A DNA stretch of 6,807 nucleotides from NCBI GenBank assembly GCA_016296565.1, contig JAEDJB010000102.1:1-6807 (forward strand). The letters run 5' to 3'. The position numbers were made by a program, and so were the translations under genes. The DNA is from Oscillospiraceae bacterium. GTDB lineage: Bacteria; Bacillota; Clostridia; Oscillospirales; Oscillospiraceae. Shown one piece after another: positions 1 to 5,394 of the stretch. How positions within the stretch are numbered: the first letter of the stretch is position 1; each line of letters starts with the position of its first letter. The notes under the pieces were generated by a model, which had not been told where the DNA came from, ran no database searches, and worked only from the letters and a program-made list of their open reading frames with translations.

Positions 1-953
1 AAATAGGTCTGGACGAAGTCCACGTCGGTCACTGTCCAGGTTCTGCCCCGCAGCCCTTCCAGGCACCCGGCGTCCGTAGGGAAGGGGAAGGACAGCTTGT
101 AGGAGTACAGGGCCTGGCCGGAGGTGCGGCCCCACTTTTTGTTCTCCCGCTCCCGGCCGTACTTGCCGTCTCCCAGCAGGGGGTGGCCGGCGGCGGCGAA
201 CTGGGCCCGGATCTGGTGGGTCCGGCCGGTAATCAGGCGGCACTCCATGAGGGACAGCCCGTTCCGTTTGGCCAGGGTCCGGTAGAGGGTCACGGCGGTG
301 CGTCCACCCTCCACGGGGCGCTTGTGGACGGAGACCTGCTTTTTGGCCTCATCCTTTAATAAGAAGTTTTCCAGCTTGCCCTCGGTTGGGTTCATGGAGC
401 CCAGCACCACGCAGAGGTAGGACTTTTCAATCTCCCGGTCCTTGATCTTCTGGTTCATGATCCGCAGGGTCTCGGCGTTTTTGGCGGCGATGACGATGCC
501 ACCGGTGTTCCGGTCGATCCGGTTGCACAGGGCGGGGGCAAAGGAGTTTTCCCAGTAGGGGGACCACGCCTTCTTCTGATAAAGGTAGGCCTGGATGTGG
601 GTGATGAGGGTGTTCACCCGCTCGTGCTCGTCGGGGTGAACCACGATCCCCGGCCGCTTGTTCACCAGCAGCAGGTTTTCGTCCTCATAGACAATGTCCA
701 GCTGGGGCTTGAACACCGACAGGAAGGCATTTTCCGGAGTGGGGGCGTCGAAGAACTCGTCGTTGATGTAGAGCTGGAGCACGTCCCCCTTCACCAGCCG
801 GTCGTCCCGCTTGGCCCCCTTGCCGTTGCGCTTGACCCGCTTGATGCGGATATACTTCTGCGCCAGGGGCGCAGGGAGCAGGGGGAGGGTTTTGCTCAGC
901 CAGCGGTCCAGCCGCTGGCCCGCGTCGTTGGGGCCGATGGTAAATTCCCGCAT
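1..953 (-). CDS. RluA-family 23S rRNA/tRNA pseudouridine synthase, C-terminus cut by window edge
   Basis: Reading leftward from the ATG at 953-951, an open frame of 317 codons reaches the window edge without a stop, so only the last few residues and the stop are missing. The family isomerises specific uridines of structured RNA to pseudouridine. An S4-like RNA-binding segment lies at about residues 12-65 (QRLDRWLS, then KRVKRNGK). The catalytic domain follows from about 85: DENLLLVNKRPGIVVHP (91-107), then the catalytic motif NRIDRNTGG at 144-152 with the nucleophilic aspartate at D147, and the late motif GRTHQIRAQFAAAGHPLLGD at 243-262. Most relatives read HRLDxxTSG at the catalytic site; N for H and I for L is a variant I associate with a clostridial subgroup. 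The visible length is close to a full RluA/RluC/RluD protein. A GGAAAGG ribosome binding site lies 11 bases before the ATG. The gene is transcribed divergently from yceD. The exact target uridine cannot be told from sequence, so no symbol is given. Confidence 0.95.
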   Translation of the reverse strand, partial: MREFTIGPNDAGQRLDRWLSKTLPLLPAPLAQKYIRIKRVKRNGKGAKRDDRLVKGDVLQLYINDEFFDAPTPENAFLSVFKPQLDIVYEDENLLLVNKRPGIVVHPDEHERVNTLITHIQAYLYQKKAWSPYWENSFAPALCNRIDRNTGGIVIAAKNAETLRIMNQKIKDREIEKSYLCVVLGSMNPTEGKLENFLLKDEAKKQVSVHKRPVEGGRTAVTLYRTLAKRNGLSLMECRLITGRTHQIRAQFAAAGHPLLGDGKYGRERENKKWGRTSGQALYSYKLSFPFPTDAGCLEGLRGRTWTVTDVDFVQTY

Positions 954-1048
954 AGATTTGCCAACCTTTCCGAATCTTTTCTCGTTCCAGCCACTTGTCA
1001 CCGGGGGTTTTCCAGTGTATACTACATGAGGTGGCTCTGACAGAAGCC

Positions 1049-1077
1049 ATTATACCATAGATTTGAAAAAAATGAAG
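1049..1077 (-). promoter_or_regulatory. Sigma-A promoter for the pseudouridine synthase gene (extended -10)
   Basis: On the minus strand a perfect TATAAT lies at 1054-1049, preceded by TGG (1057-1055), which gives an extended -10 element (TGnTATAAT). The hexamer 17 bases further upstream (1077-1072, CTTCAT) is a poor -35, as is often tolerated with an extended -10. Predicted start of transcription is near 1042, leaving a leader of roughly 90 bases before the ATG at 953. The leader has short imperfect hairpins but nothing I recognise as a riboswitch. Confidence 0.7.
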
Positions 1078-1084
1078 AAAGTAT

Positions 1085-1113
1085 TTGACAAGCGCCATGT
1101 TTTTTGGTAAAAT
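1085..1113 (+). promoter_or_regulatory. Strong sigma-A promoter for yceD-rpmF
   Basis: Consensus -35 TTGACA at 1085-1090, a 17-base spacer, and -10 TAAAAT at 1108-1113 preceded by TGG (extended -10). The A-rich stretch just upstream (about 1062-1082) resembles an UP element. Transcription should start near 1120, giving a 5' leader of about 20 bases. This placement rules out yceD starts upstream of 1142. Confidence 0.88.
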
Positions 1114-1141
1114 GCTTTCCGTACCATGTGAGGATTGTGCT

Positions 1142-1639
1142 ATGCGACTGAATCTTCGAGAAATCATCCATGTGCCCGGTGCCAGTGTTCCCTTCGAATT
1201 TTCTCTTGATCTGACCCAGGAGGAGTTCTTTGGGGAGTACCCCATTACCCGTCCTGTCCAGGTGAGCGGCAGTGTGAAAAACATCGCCGACGTTCTGGTG
1301 CTGGAGGGGGAGGCCAAGTCTGTTCTGGACCTGACCTGTGACCGGTGTATGGGCAGATTCAGCCGGGAGAAGGCTGTCAGGCTGTCTTTCCTTCTGGCGG
1401 AAGAGCTGGAGGGGGAAGAAGACGGTGAGATCGTTCTTCTGGACGACGGCGAGATCGACGTCGGTGATTTGGCCTACACAGCCTTTGTCCTTGATATGGA
1501 CACAAAACATCTATGCTCAGAAGACTGCAAGGGGCTTTGCCCCGGCTGTGGCGTGAACCTGAACCAGGAGCCCTGCCGGTGCAAAAAGCAGGCCGATCCC
1601 AGATGGGCCGCTCTCGAGCAGCTACTTAATAAAAACTGA
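1142..1639 (+). CDS. yceD: YceD-family (DUF177) protein, linked to 23S rRNA accumulation
   Basis: 165-residue DUF177/YceD protein. In E. coli the family member is needed for normal accumulation of 23S rRNA, and in many bacteria the gene sits directly before rpmF, as here. The start at 1142 is chosen because GAGGA (1130-1134) lies 7 bases before it and the promoter -10 ends at 1113; longer in-frame readings would begin inside the promoter. The N-terminal half carries PFEFSLDL near residues 17-24 and the signature LDLTCDRCMGRF at 62-73, with a CxxC pair (C66, C69). The C-terminal part has a second cysteine cluster (C125, C129, C133, C136, C145, C147; motif LCPGCGVNLN at 132-141), which looks like a zinc-binding knuckle. 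The middle is strongly acidic (about 86-109), unusual for an RNA-binding protein and consistent with action through a protein partner. It is followed 47 bases later by rpmF, presumably on the same transcript. Confidence 0.93.
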   Translation: MRLNLREIIHVPGASVPFEFSLDLTQEEFFGEYPITRPVQVSGSVKNIADVLVLEGEAKSVLDLTCDRCMGRFSREKAVRLSFLLAEELEGEEDGEIVLLDDGEIDVGDLAYTAFVLDMDTKHLCSEDCKGLCPGCGVNLNQEPCRCKKQADPRWAALEQLLNKN

Positions 1640-1650
1640 GTAGTAACCAC

Positions 1651-1666
1651 GTGCCCGAGAGGGCAT
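1651..1666 (+). other. Small GNRA-loop hairpin in the rpmF leader
   Basis: TGCCC (1652-1656) pairs with GGGCA (1661-1665) around a GAGA tetraloop, and G1651 can form a wobble with T1666. The stem ends 5 bases before the rpmF Shine-Dalgarno sequence at 1671-1678. GAGA belongs to the stable GNRA class, so the hairpin could act as a protein contact, an RNA-processing site or a stabiliser. No U-tract follows, so it is not a terminator. Function is inference only. Confidence 0.4.
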
Positions 1667-1686
1667 CACCAAGGAGGTGTCTCGAA

Positions 1687-1872
1687 ATGGCGGTTCCGAA
1701 GAGTAAAGTCTCTAAGCAGAGACGGGATAAGCGGCGTGCCAACTGGAAGCTGGCAGCTCCCGCAGTCACGACCTGCCCCAAGTGCGGCGCGTATCGGCTG
1801 CCCCACCGGCTGTGCAAGGCCTGCATGACCTACGACGGCAAGGTGTTCGGCCAGGTTCAGCAGGAGAACTAA
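1687..1872 (+). CDS. rpmF: 50S ribosomal protein L32 (bL32)
   Basis: 61-residue L32 of the large ribosomal subunit. The start MAVPKSKVSKQRRDKRRANW is diagnostic, and the ATG at 1687 is preceded by AAGGAGGT (1671-1678) with an 8-base spacer. In-frame codons upstream would add about 12 residues and are not used. It is the zinc-containing (C+) form: C30-P-K-C33 and C43-K-A-C46 make a four-cysteine ribbon. Many Firmicutes also carry a zinc-free paralogue used under zinc starvation; none is in this window. Codon use is milder in third-position G/C than in the genes to the right, as expected for a highly expressed ribosomal gene. It is the last gene of the yceD-rpmF unit and is closed by a terminator 10 bases after the stop. 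In many bacteria rpmF is followed by plsX and fatty acid genes; that is not the case here. Confidence 0.98.
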   Translation: MAVPKSKVSKQRRDKRRANWKLAAPAVTTCPKCGAYRLPHRLCKACMTYDGKVFGQVQQEN

Positions 1873-1881
1873 TACGAAAAA

Positions 1882-1911
1882 GAAGAGGGGATCGCCCCTC
1901 TTTCTTTTTTT
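1882..1911 (+). terminator. Rho-independent terminator after rpmF
   Basis: GAAGAGGGG (1882-1890) pairs with CCCCTCTTT (1895-1903), with one terminal G-T wobble, around the 4-base loop ATCG. It is followed by C and an unbroken run of seven T (1905-1911). This is a classic strong intrinsic terminator and separates the L32 transcript from the downstream operon. Confidence 0.95.
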
Positions 1912-1923
1912 GTCCGGGTTTTT

Positions 1924-1984
1924 CCTTGTCTCCCCCTCTGGGGGAGGTGGATTCGGGACCAAAGGCCCGAAGACGGAGAGGGCA
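1924..1984. repeat. Double-hairpin element resembling an interspersed palindromic repeat
   Basis: Two hairpins lie in tandem. The first is CTCCCCC (1930-1936), loop TCT, GGGGGAG (1940-1946): a perfect 7-bp stem. The second is TTCGGG (1952-1957) with CCCGAA (1966-1971), extended inward by CC/GG past a bulged A to an AAA loop. GTGG joins the two, and ACGGAGAGGGC follows. The layout (CCTTG, C-run/G-run hairpin, GGTGG, variable hairpin, ACGGAGAGGG) resembles short palindromic elements I recall scattered between genes of GC-rich gut Clostridia such as Faecalibacterium and Flavonifractor. No second copy is in the window, so repeat status is unproven. There is no coding potential and no U-tract. Confidence 0.45.
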
Positions 1985-2030
1985 GCCCGGCGTGAAGTGG
2001 AAATCACCACCCCAAAAAGGAGGACGCGTT

Positions 2031-3338
2031 ATGTCCCTGACCAGTATCCAGAGCATCACCCCCGGCAGCCCGGCGGATCTTGCGGGCCTGCGCCCGGGAG
2101 AAACCCTGGTGGCCATCAACGGCCACAGGATAGTCGACGTGCTGGACTACAAATACTATTCCTACGACCCGGAGCTGGAGCTTCAGCTGCGGGAGGGGGA
2201 GAGCACCCGAACCGTTTCCCTCACCAAGGACGTGGGGGAGGACCTGGGGCTGGAGTTTCCCACTTACCTGATGGACAAGGCCCGCTCCTGCGCCAACAAG
2301 TGCGTGTTCTGCTTTGTGGACCAGTTGCCCAAGGGGATGCGGGATACGTTATATTTTAAGGATGACGACGCCCGGCTGTCCTTCCTCATGGGCAACTATA
2401 TTACCCTGACTAACTTAAGCAAGCGGGAGCTTCAGCGGATCTGCGACCTGCACATTTCTCCCATCAATCTGTCCGTCCACGCCACCGACCCGGAGGTGCG
2501 AAAGCTCCTGCTGGGCAGCCGCCGGGGCGGGGAGATTATGGATCTCATGACCCGCTTTGCCCAGGCGGGGATTGTGATGAACTGCCAGATCGTGGCCTGC
2601 CCCGGGCTCAACGACGGGGACGTGCTCCAAAAGAGCATGGAGGACCTGGCGGCCTTGTACCCCCAGGTGAAAAGCGTCTCCGTGGTCCCCGTGGGCCTCA
2701 CCCGGCACCGGGAGGGGCTGTACCCCCTGAAGCCCTACACCCGGGAAACAGCCGCCGCGGTGGTGGCCCAGGTGGAGGCCTTCGCGGCAGCGTGCCTGGA
2801 AAAGACTGGCAGCCGGATCTTCTGGTGCTCGGACGAGTTCTACATCCAGGGCGGCCTGGACCTGCCGGAGGACGAATACTACGAGGAGTACACCCAGCTG
2901 GAAAACGGGGTGGGGATGCTCCGCCTGCTGGATGTGGAGATGAAGGGGGCCTGCTTCGGGGCCCCGGAGAACATTCCGGTGGAGCCCTTTTCCATTGCCA
3001 CCGGGGTGGCCGCCGCCCCATATCTGCGAGAAATCATTGACAGGGCGGCCGCAAAATGTCATACTAAATTAGATTATCATGTTTACCCCATTGTAAACCG
3101 CTTTTTCGGAGAGACGGTGACTGTGGCGGGTCTGCTCACCGGCCAGGACCTGCTGGCCCAGCTGAAGGACAAGGACCTGGGCACCCGCCTGCTCATCTCT
3201 CAGAACATGCTCCGCCACGGGGAGACGGTGTTCCTGGACGATCTGTCCCTGGAGGAGCTCTCCGCTGCCCTGGGGGTCCCGGTGATTCCCGTGGCTCAGG
3301 ACGGCTTCGAGCTGTTTGAAGCGGTGTTTGGGTGTTGA
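2031..3338 (+). CDS. PDZ / radical-SAM / DUF512 iron-sulfur protein of unknown function
   Basis: 435-residue protein of the DUF512 family, widespread in Clostridia and cyanobacteria and without an assigned reaction as far as I know. The start at 2031 has AGGAGG (2018-2023) 7 bases upstream; longer in-frame readings would run back through the terminator and into rpmF. Residues about 3-60 form a PDZ-like peptide-binding domain (ITPGSPADLAGLRPGETLVAINGHRI). A radical-SAM-type [4Fe-4S] motif CANKCVFCF carries C87, C91 and C94 in CX3CX2C spacing, which suggests S-adenosylmethionine-dependent chemistry. The core continues with LSFLMGNYITLTNLS (116-130), LSVHATDPEVRKLLLG (147-162) and CPGLNDG (190-196). 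From about 200 to the end is the DUF512 region (SVSVVPVGLTRHREGLYPL, then CSDEFYIQGG near 266-275, and YPIVNRFFGETVTVAGLLTG near 352-371). No signal peptide or membrane segment is seen, so it should be cytosolic. It leads the der-plsY-gpsA operon, 39 bases before der. A role near ribosome assembly or rRNA modification can be guessed from that context, not shown. Confidence 0.93.
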   Translation: MSLTSIQSITPGSPADLAGLRPGETLVAINGHRIVDVLDYKYYSYDPELELQLREGESTRTVSLTKDVGEDLGLEFPTYLMDKARSCANKCVFCFVDQLPKGMRDTLYFKDDDARLSFLMGNYITLTNLSKRELQRICDLHISPINLSVHATDPEVRKLLLGSRRGGEIMDLMTRFAQAGIVMNCQIVACPGLNDGDVLQKSMEDLAALYPQVKSVSVVPVGLTRHREGLYPLKPYTRETAAAVVAQVEAFAAACLEKTGSRIFWCSDEFYIQGGLDLPEDEYYEEYTQLENGVGMLRLLDVEMKGACFGAPENIPVEPFSIATGVAAAPYLREIIDRAAAKCHTKLDYHVYPIVNRFFGETVTVAGLLTGQDLLAQLKDKDLGTRLLISQNMLRHGETVFLDDLSLEELSAALGVPVIPVAQDGFELFEAVFGC

Positions 3339-3377
3339 TGTTTTTGATGATTATAAAATAAAGGAGGTTACCTGAAT

Positions 3378-4706
3378 ATGTCCAAACCTCTTGTAGCCAT
3401 CGTGGGCCGGCCCAACGTGGGCAAGTCCATGCTGTTTAACAAATTGGTGGGCCGTCGGTTGTCCATCGTGGAGGACACCCCCGGCGTCACCCGGGACCGG
3501 CTCTACGCCGAGTGCGAGTGGCGGGGCCGGACCTTTGACATTGTGGACACCGGGGGCATTGAACCCGGCACCACCACGGAGATCCTGACCTTTATGCGCA
3601 AGCAGGCAGAGATCGCCATCTCCCACGCCAACGTCATCGTGTTCCTGTGCGACATCAAGACGGGTCTGACCGCCTCGGACCAGGACGTGGCCAACATGCT
3701 CCTGAAGGCCCGGAAGCCCGTGGTGCTGGCAGTGAACAAGATGGACCAGGTGGGCATGACCAACCCGGACATCTATGAGTTCTACAACCTGGGTCTGGGG
3801 GACCCCATCGCCGTTTCCGCCGTCCACGGCCACGGCACCGGCGACCTGCTGGACGCCTGCTTTGAGCACTTCCCCCCGGAAGAGGAGGAGGAAGAGGAGA
3901 CCGACCTCATTAAGGTAGCGGTCATCGGCAAGCCCAACGTGGGCAAGTCCTCCCTCATCAACAAGATTCTGGGGGAGGAGCGGGTGATCGTCTCCAACAT
4001 GGCGGGCACCACCCGGGACGCGGTGGACAGCTACTTTGAAAACGAAACCGGCAAGTTCCTCTTTATCGACACCGCCGGCATGCGGAAAAAGTCCAAGGTC
4101 AATGACCAGATCGAAAAGTTCTCTGTCCTTCGGGCGGCCATGGCCATCGAGCGGGCGGATGTGTGCCTTATTATGATCGACGCCAACGAGGGCGTCACCG
4201 AGCAGGACACCAAGGTGGCCGGCATGGCCCACGAGGCGGGCAAGGCCTGCATCATCGTGGTGAACAAGTGGGACGCGGTGGAGAAGGACGACAAGACCAT
4301 GGACAAGATGCGGGAGAACATCCGCCGGGACCTGGCCTATATGTCCTACGCCCCCATTGTGTTCATCTCCGCCCTCACCGGCCAGCGGGTGCCCCGGCTG
4401 TTCCAGCTCATCAAATATGTGGACGACCAGGCGGCCATGCGCATCACCACCGGCATGCTCAACAGCCTTCTGGCTGACGCCACCGCCCGGGTGCAGCCCC
4501 CCTCCGACAAGGGCCGCCGGCTGAAGATCTACTATATGACCCAGGCGGGCACCCGGCCGCCTCACTTCGTCTGCTTCTGCAACGACGCCAAGCTCTTCCA
4601 CTTCTCCTACCAGCGTTATTTGGAGAACCAGATCCGCAATACCTTCGGCCTGGAGGGTACCCCCATCCGGCTGACCATCCGGCAGAAGGGCGACAAGGAG
4701 GGCTGA
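3378..4706 (+). CDS. der: Ribosome-assembly GTPase Der (EngA), two GTPase domains
   Basis: 442-residue Der/EngA, an essential GTPase that binds the 50S precursor and promotes late large-subunit assembly. Two G domains in tandem are clear. Domain 1 has P-loop GRPNVGKS (10-17), switch TPGVTRD (34-40), DTGG (57-60) and NKMD (120-123). Domain 2 has GKPNVGKS (184-191), TTRD (211-214), DTAG (231-234), NKWD (296-299) and SAL (331-333). A highly acidic linker (seven glutamates, 168-174) joins them. The C-terminal KH-like domain runs from about 352, with PPSDKGRRLKIYYMTQAGTRPP at about 374-395 and the terminal GTPIRLTIRQK. The residue after the domain-1 P-loop serine is Met (M18) where most homologues have Thr; all nucleotide-contact motifs are otherwise intact. 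AAGGAGG at 3361-3367 precedes the ATG by 10 bases. The length is normal for the family. It is co-transcribed with the DUF512 gene and plsY, whose ribosome binding site lies inside the last der codons. Confidence 0.98.
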   Translation: MSKPLVAIVGRPNVGKSMLFNKLVGRRLSIVEDTPGVTRDRLYAECEWRGRTFDIVDTGGIEPGTTTEILTFMRKQAEIAISHANVIVFLCDIKTGLTASDQDVANMLLKARKPVVLAVNKMDQVGMTNPDIYEFYNLGLGDPIAVSAVHGHGTGDLLDACFEHFPPEEEEEEETDLIKVAVIGKPNVGKSSLINKILGEERVIVSNMAGTTRDAVDSYFENETGKFLFIDTAGMRKKSKVNDQIEKFSVLRAAMAIERADVCLIMIDANEGVTEQDTKVAGMAHEAGKACIIVVNKWDAVEKDDKTMDKMRENIRRDLAYMSYAPIVFISALTGQRVPRLFQLIKYVDDQAAMRITTGMLNSLLADATARVQPPSDKGRRLKIYYMTQAGTRPPHFVCFCNDAKLFHFSYQRYLENQIRNTFGLEGTPIRLTIRQKGDKEG

Positions 4707-4710
4707 CACC

Positions 4711-5394
4711 ATGGAAAACGGACTTTCCGCCCTTTTGGGGGCGCTTTCTCCCGGCACAGCGGCGGGGCTTCTGATCATCACCGCCCTGCTGTCCTACCTG
4801 CTGGGCTGCTGCAACGGGGCCATTCTGGTCTCCAAGTTCCTGCTGGGAGACGACGTGCGGGAGCACGGCAGCGGCAACGGCGGCCTCACCAACTTCCAGC
4901 GGACCTACGGGGGCAGCCGCTTCACCCTGCTGGTAATCGGGGTGGACGTGGTGAAGATGCTCCTGTCGGTGTGGATTTCCCGTGGCCTGTTCGCCCTGGT
5001 CCTGCCGGACGCGGTGCCCCTGTTTGTCACCTACTGGGCCGGCTGCTTCTGCATCGTGGGGCATGTGTTCCCCTGCACCCTCCACTTCCACGGGGGTAAG
5101 GGCATCCTCTGCGGCGGCGTGTTCACCATGCTGGTGGACTGGCGGGTGGGCCTTGTGGCCTGGGGCCTGTTCCTGCTGGCGGTGGTGATTACCCGGTGGG
5201 TGTCTCTGGGCTCGGTGCTGGCAGCATCCTCCGTGGCGGTGACTACCATCCTGTTTTATCCCCTTCCCTCCCTGATTCTGCCCGGGGTGCTGGCAGCGGT
5301 CCTGCTGGACTGGAAGCACCGGGGCAACATTCAGCGGCTGATCCACGGGGAAGAGCCGAAACTATCCTTGCGCAGAAAGAAGGCGGAACCATGA
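4711..5394 (+). CDS. plsY: Glycerol-3-phosphate acyltransferase PlsY (divergent motifs)
   Basis: 227-residue polytopic membrane protein. PlsY transfers an acyl group from acyl-phosphate (made by PlsX) to sn-glycerol 3-phosphate, giving lysophosphatidate, the first committed step of phospholipid synthesis. Hydrophobic segments lie near residues 15-42, 71-90, 96-118, 131-160 and 165-205. Conserved motifs are REHGSGNGGLTN (50-61), GHVFPCTLHFHGGKG (117-131) and the C-terminal HRGNIQRLIHGEE (203-215). Unlike typical PlsY, motif 1 reads LGCCNGAI (31-38) where most have GSIPxG, motif 2 has GNGG for GNxGA, and GGKG is followed by ILC rather than VAT. I believe this is a clostridial subfamily rather than a damaged gene, because the frame and length are intact. 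AAGGAGGG (4695-4702), inside der, sits 8 bases before the ATG. The stop overlaps the gpsA start (ATGA), which implies translational coupling to the enzyme that makes its substrate. Confidence 0.93.
   Translation: MENGLSALLGALSPGTAAGLLIITALLSYLLGCCNGAILVSKFLLGDDVREHGSGNGGLTNFQRTYGGSRFTLLVIGVDVVKMLLSVWISRGLFALVLPDAVPLFVTYWAGCFCIVGHVFPCTLHFHGGKGILCGGVFTMLVDWRVGLVAWGLFLLAVVITRWVSLGSVLAASSVAVTTILFYPLPSLILPGVLAAVLLDWKHRGNIQRLIHGEEPKLSLRRKKAEP

Noticed and set aside
1085..1141. Longer yceD start
   Set aside because: The codons lie on the -35 and -10 of the promoter, upstream of the predicted transcription start.
685..1317. 210-codon minus-strand open frame across the divergent promoter region
   Set aside because: It overlaps both promoters, the 3' half runs out of frame through the pseudouridine synthase, and the translation is R/P/G-rich noise.
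1782..2030. N-terminal extension of the DUF512 gene to an upstream in-frame start
   Set aside because: It would read through rpmF out of frame, the terminator and the repeat-like element. The ATG at 2031 has an excellent ribosome binding site and begins right at the PDZ domain.
3328..3357. Possible internal promoter before der (TTGGGT, 18 bases, TATAAA)
   Set aside because: The -35 is poor and transcription would begin at or within the Shine-Dalgarno sequence at 3361-3367, leaving no usable leader.
3351..4781. 476-codon open frame on the minus strand opposite der
   Set aside because: It mirrors der in a GC-rich gene with strong third-position bias. Its protein is a low-complexity H/G/V/L-rich string with no motif and no ribosome binding site, while der has every family motif.
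5196..5390. Longer gpsA start inside plsY
   Set aside because: It would add 65 residues of R/G/P-rich sequence before the Rossmann glycine motif and overlap plsY by about 200 bases.
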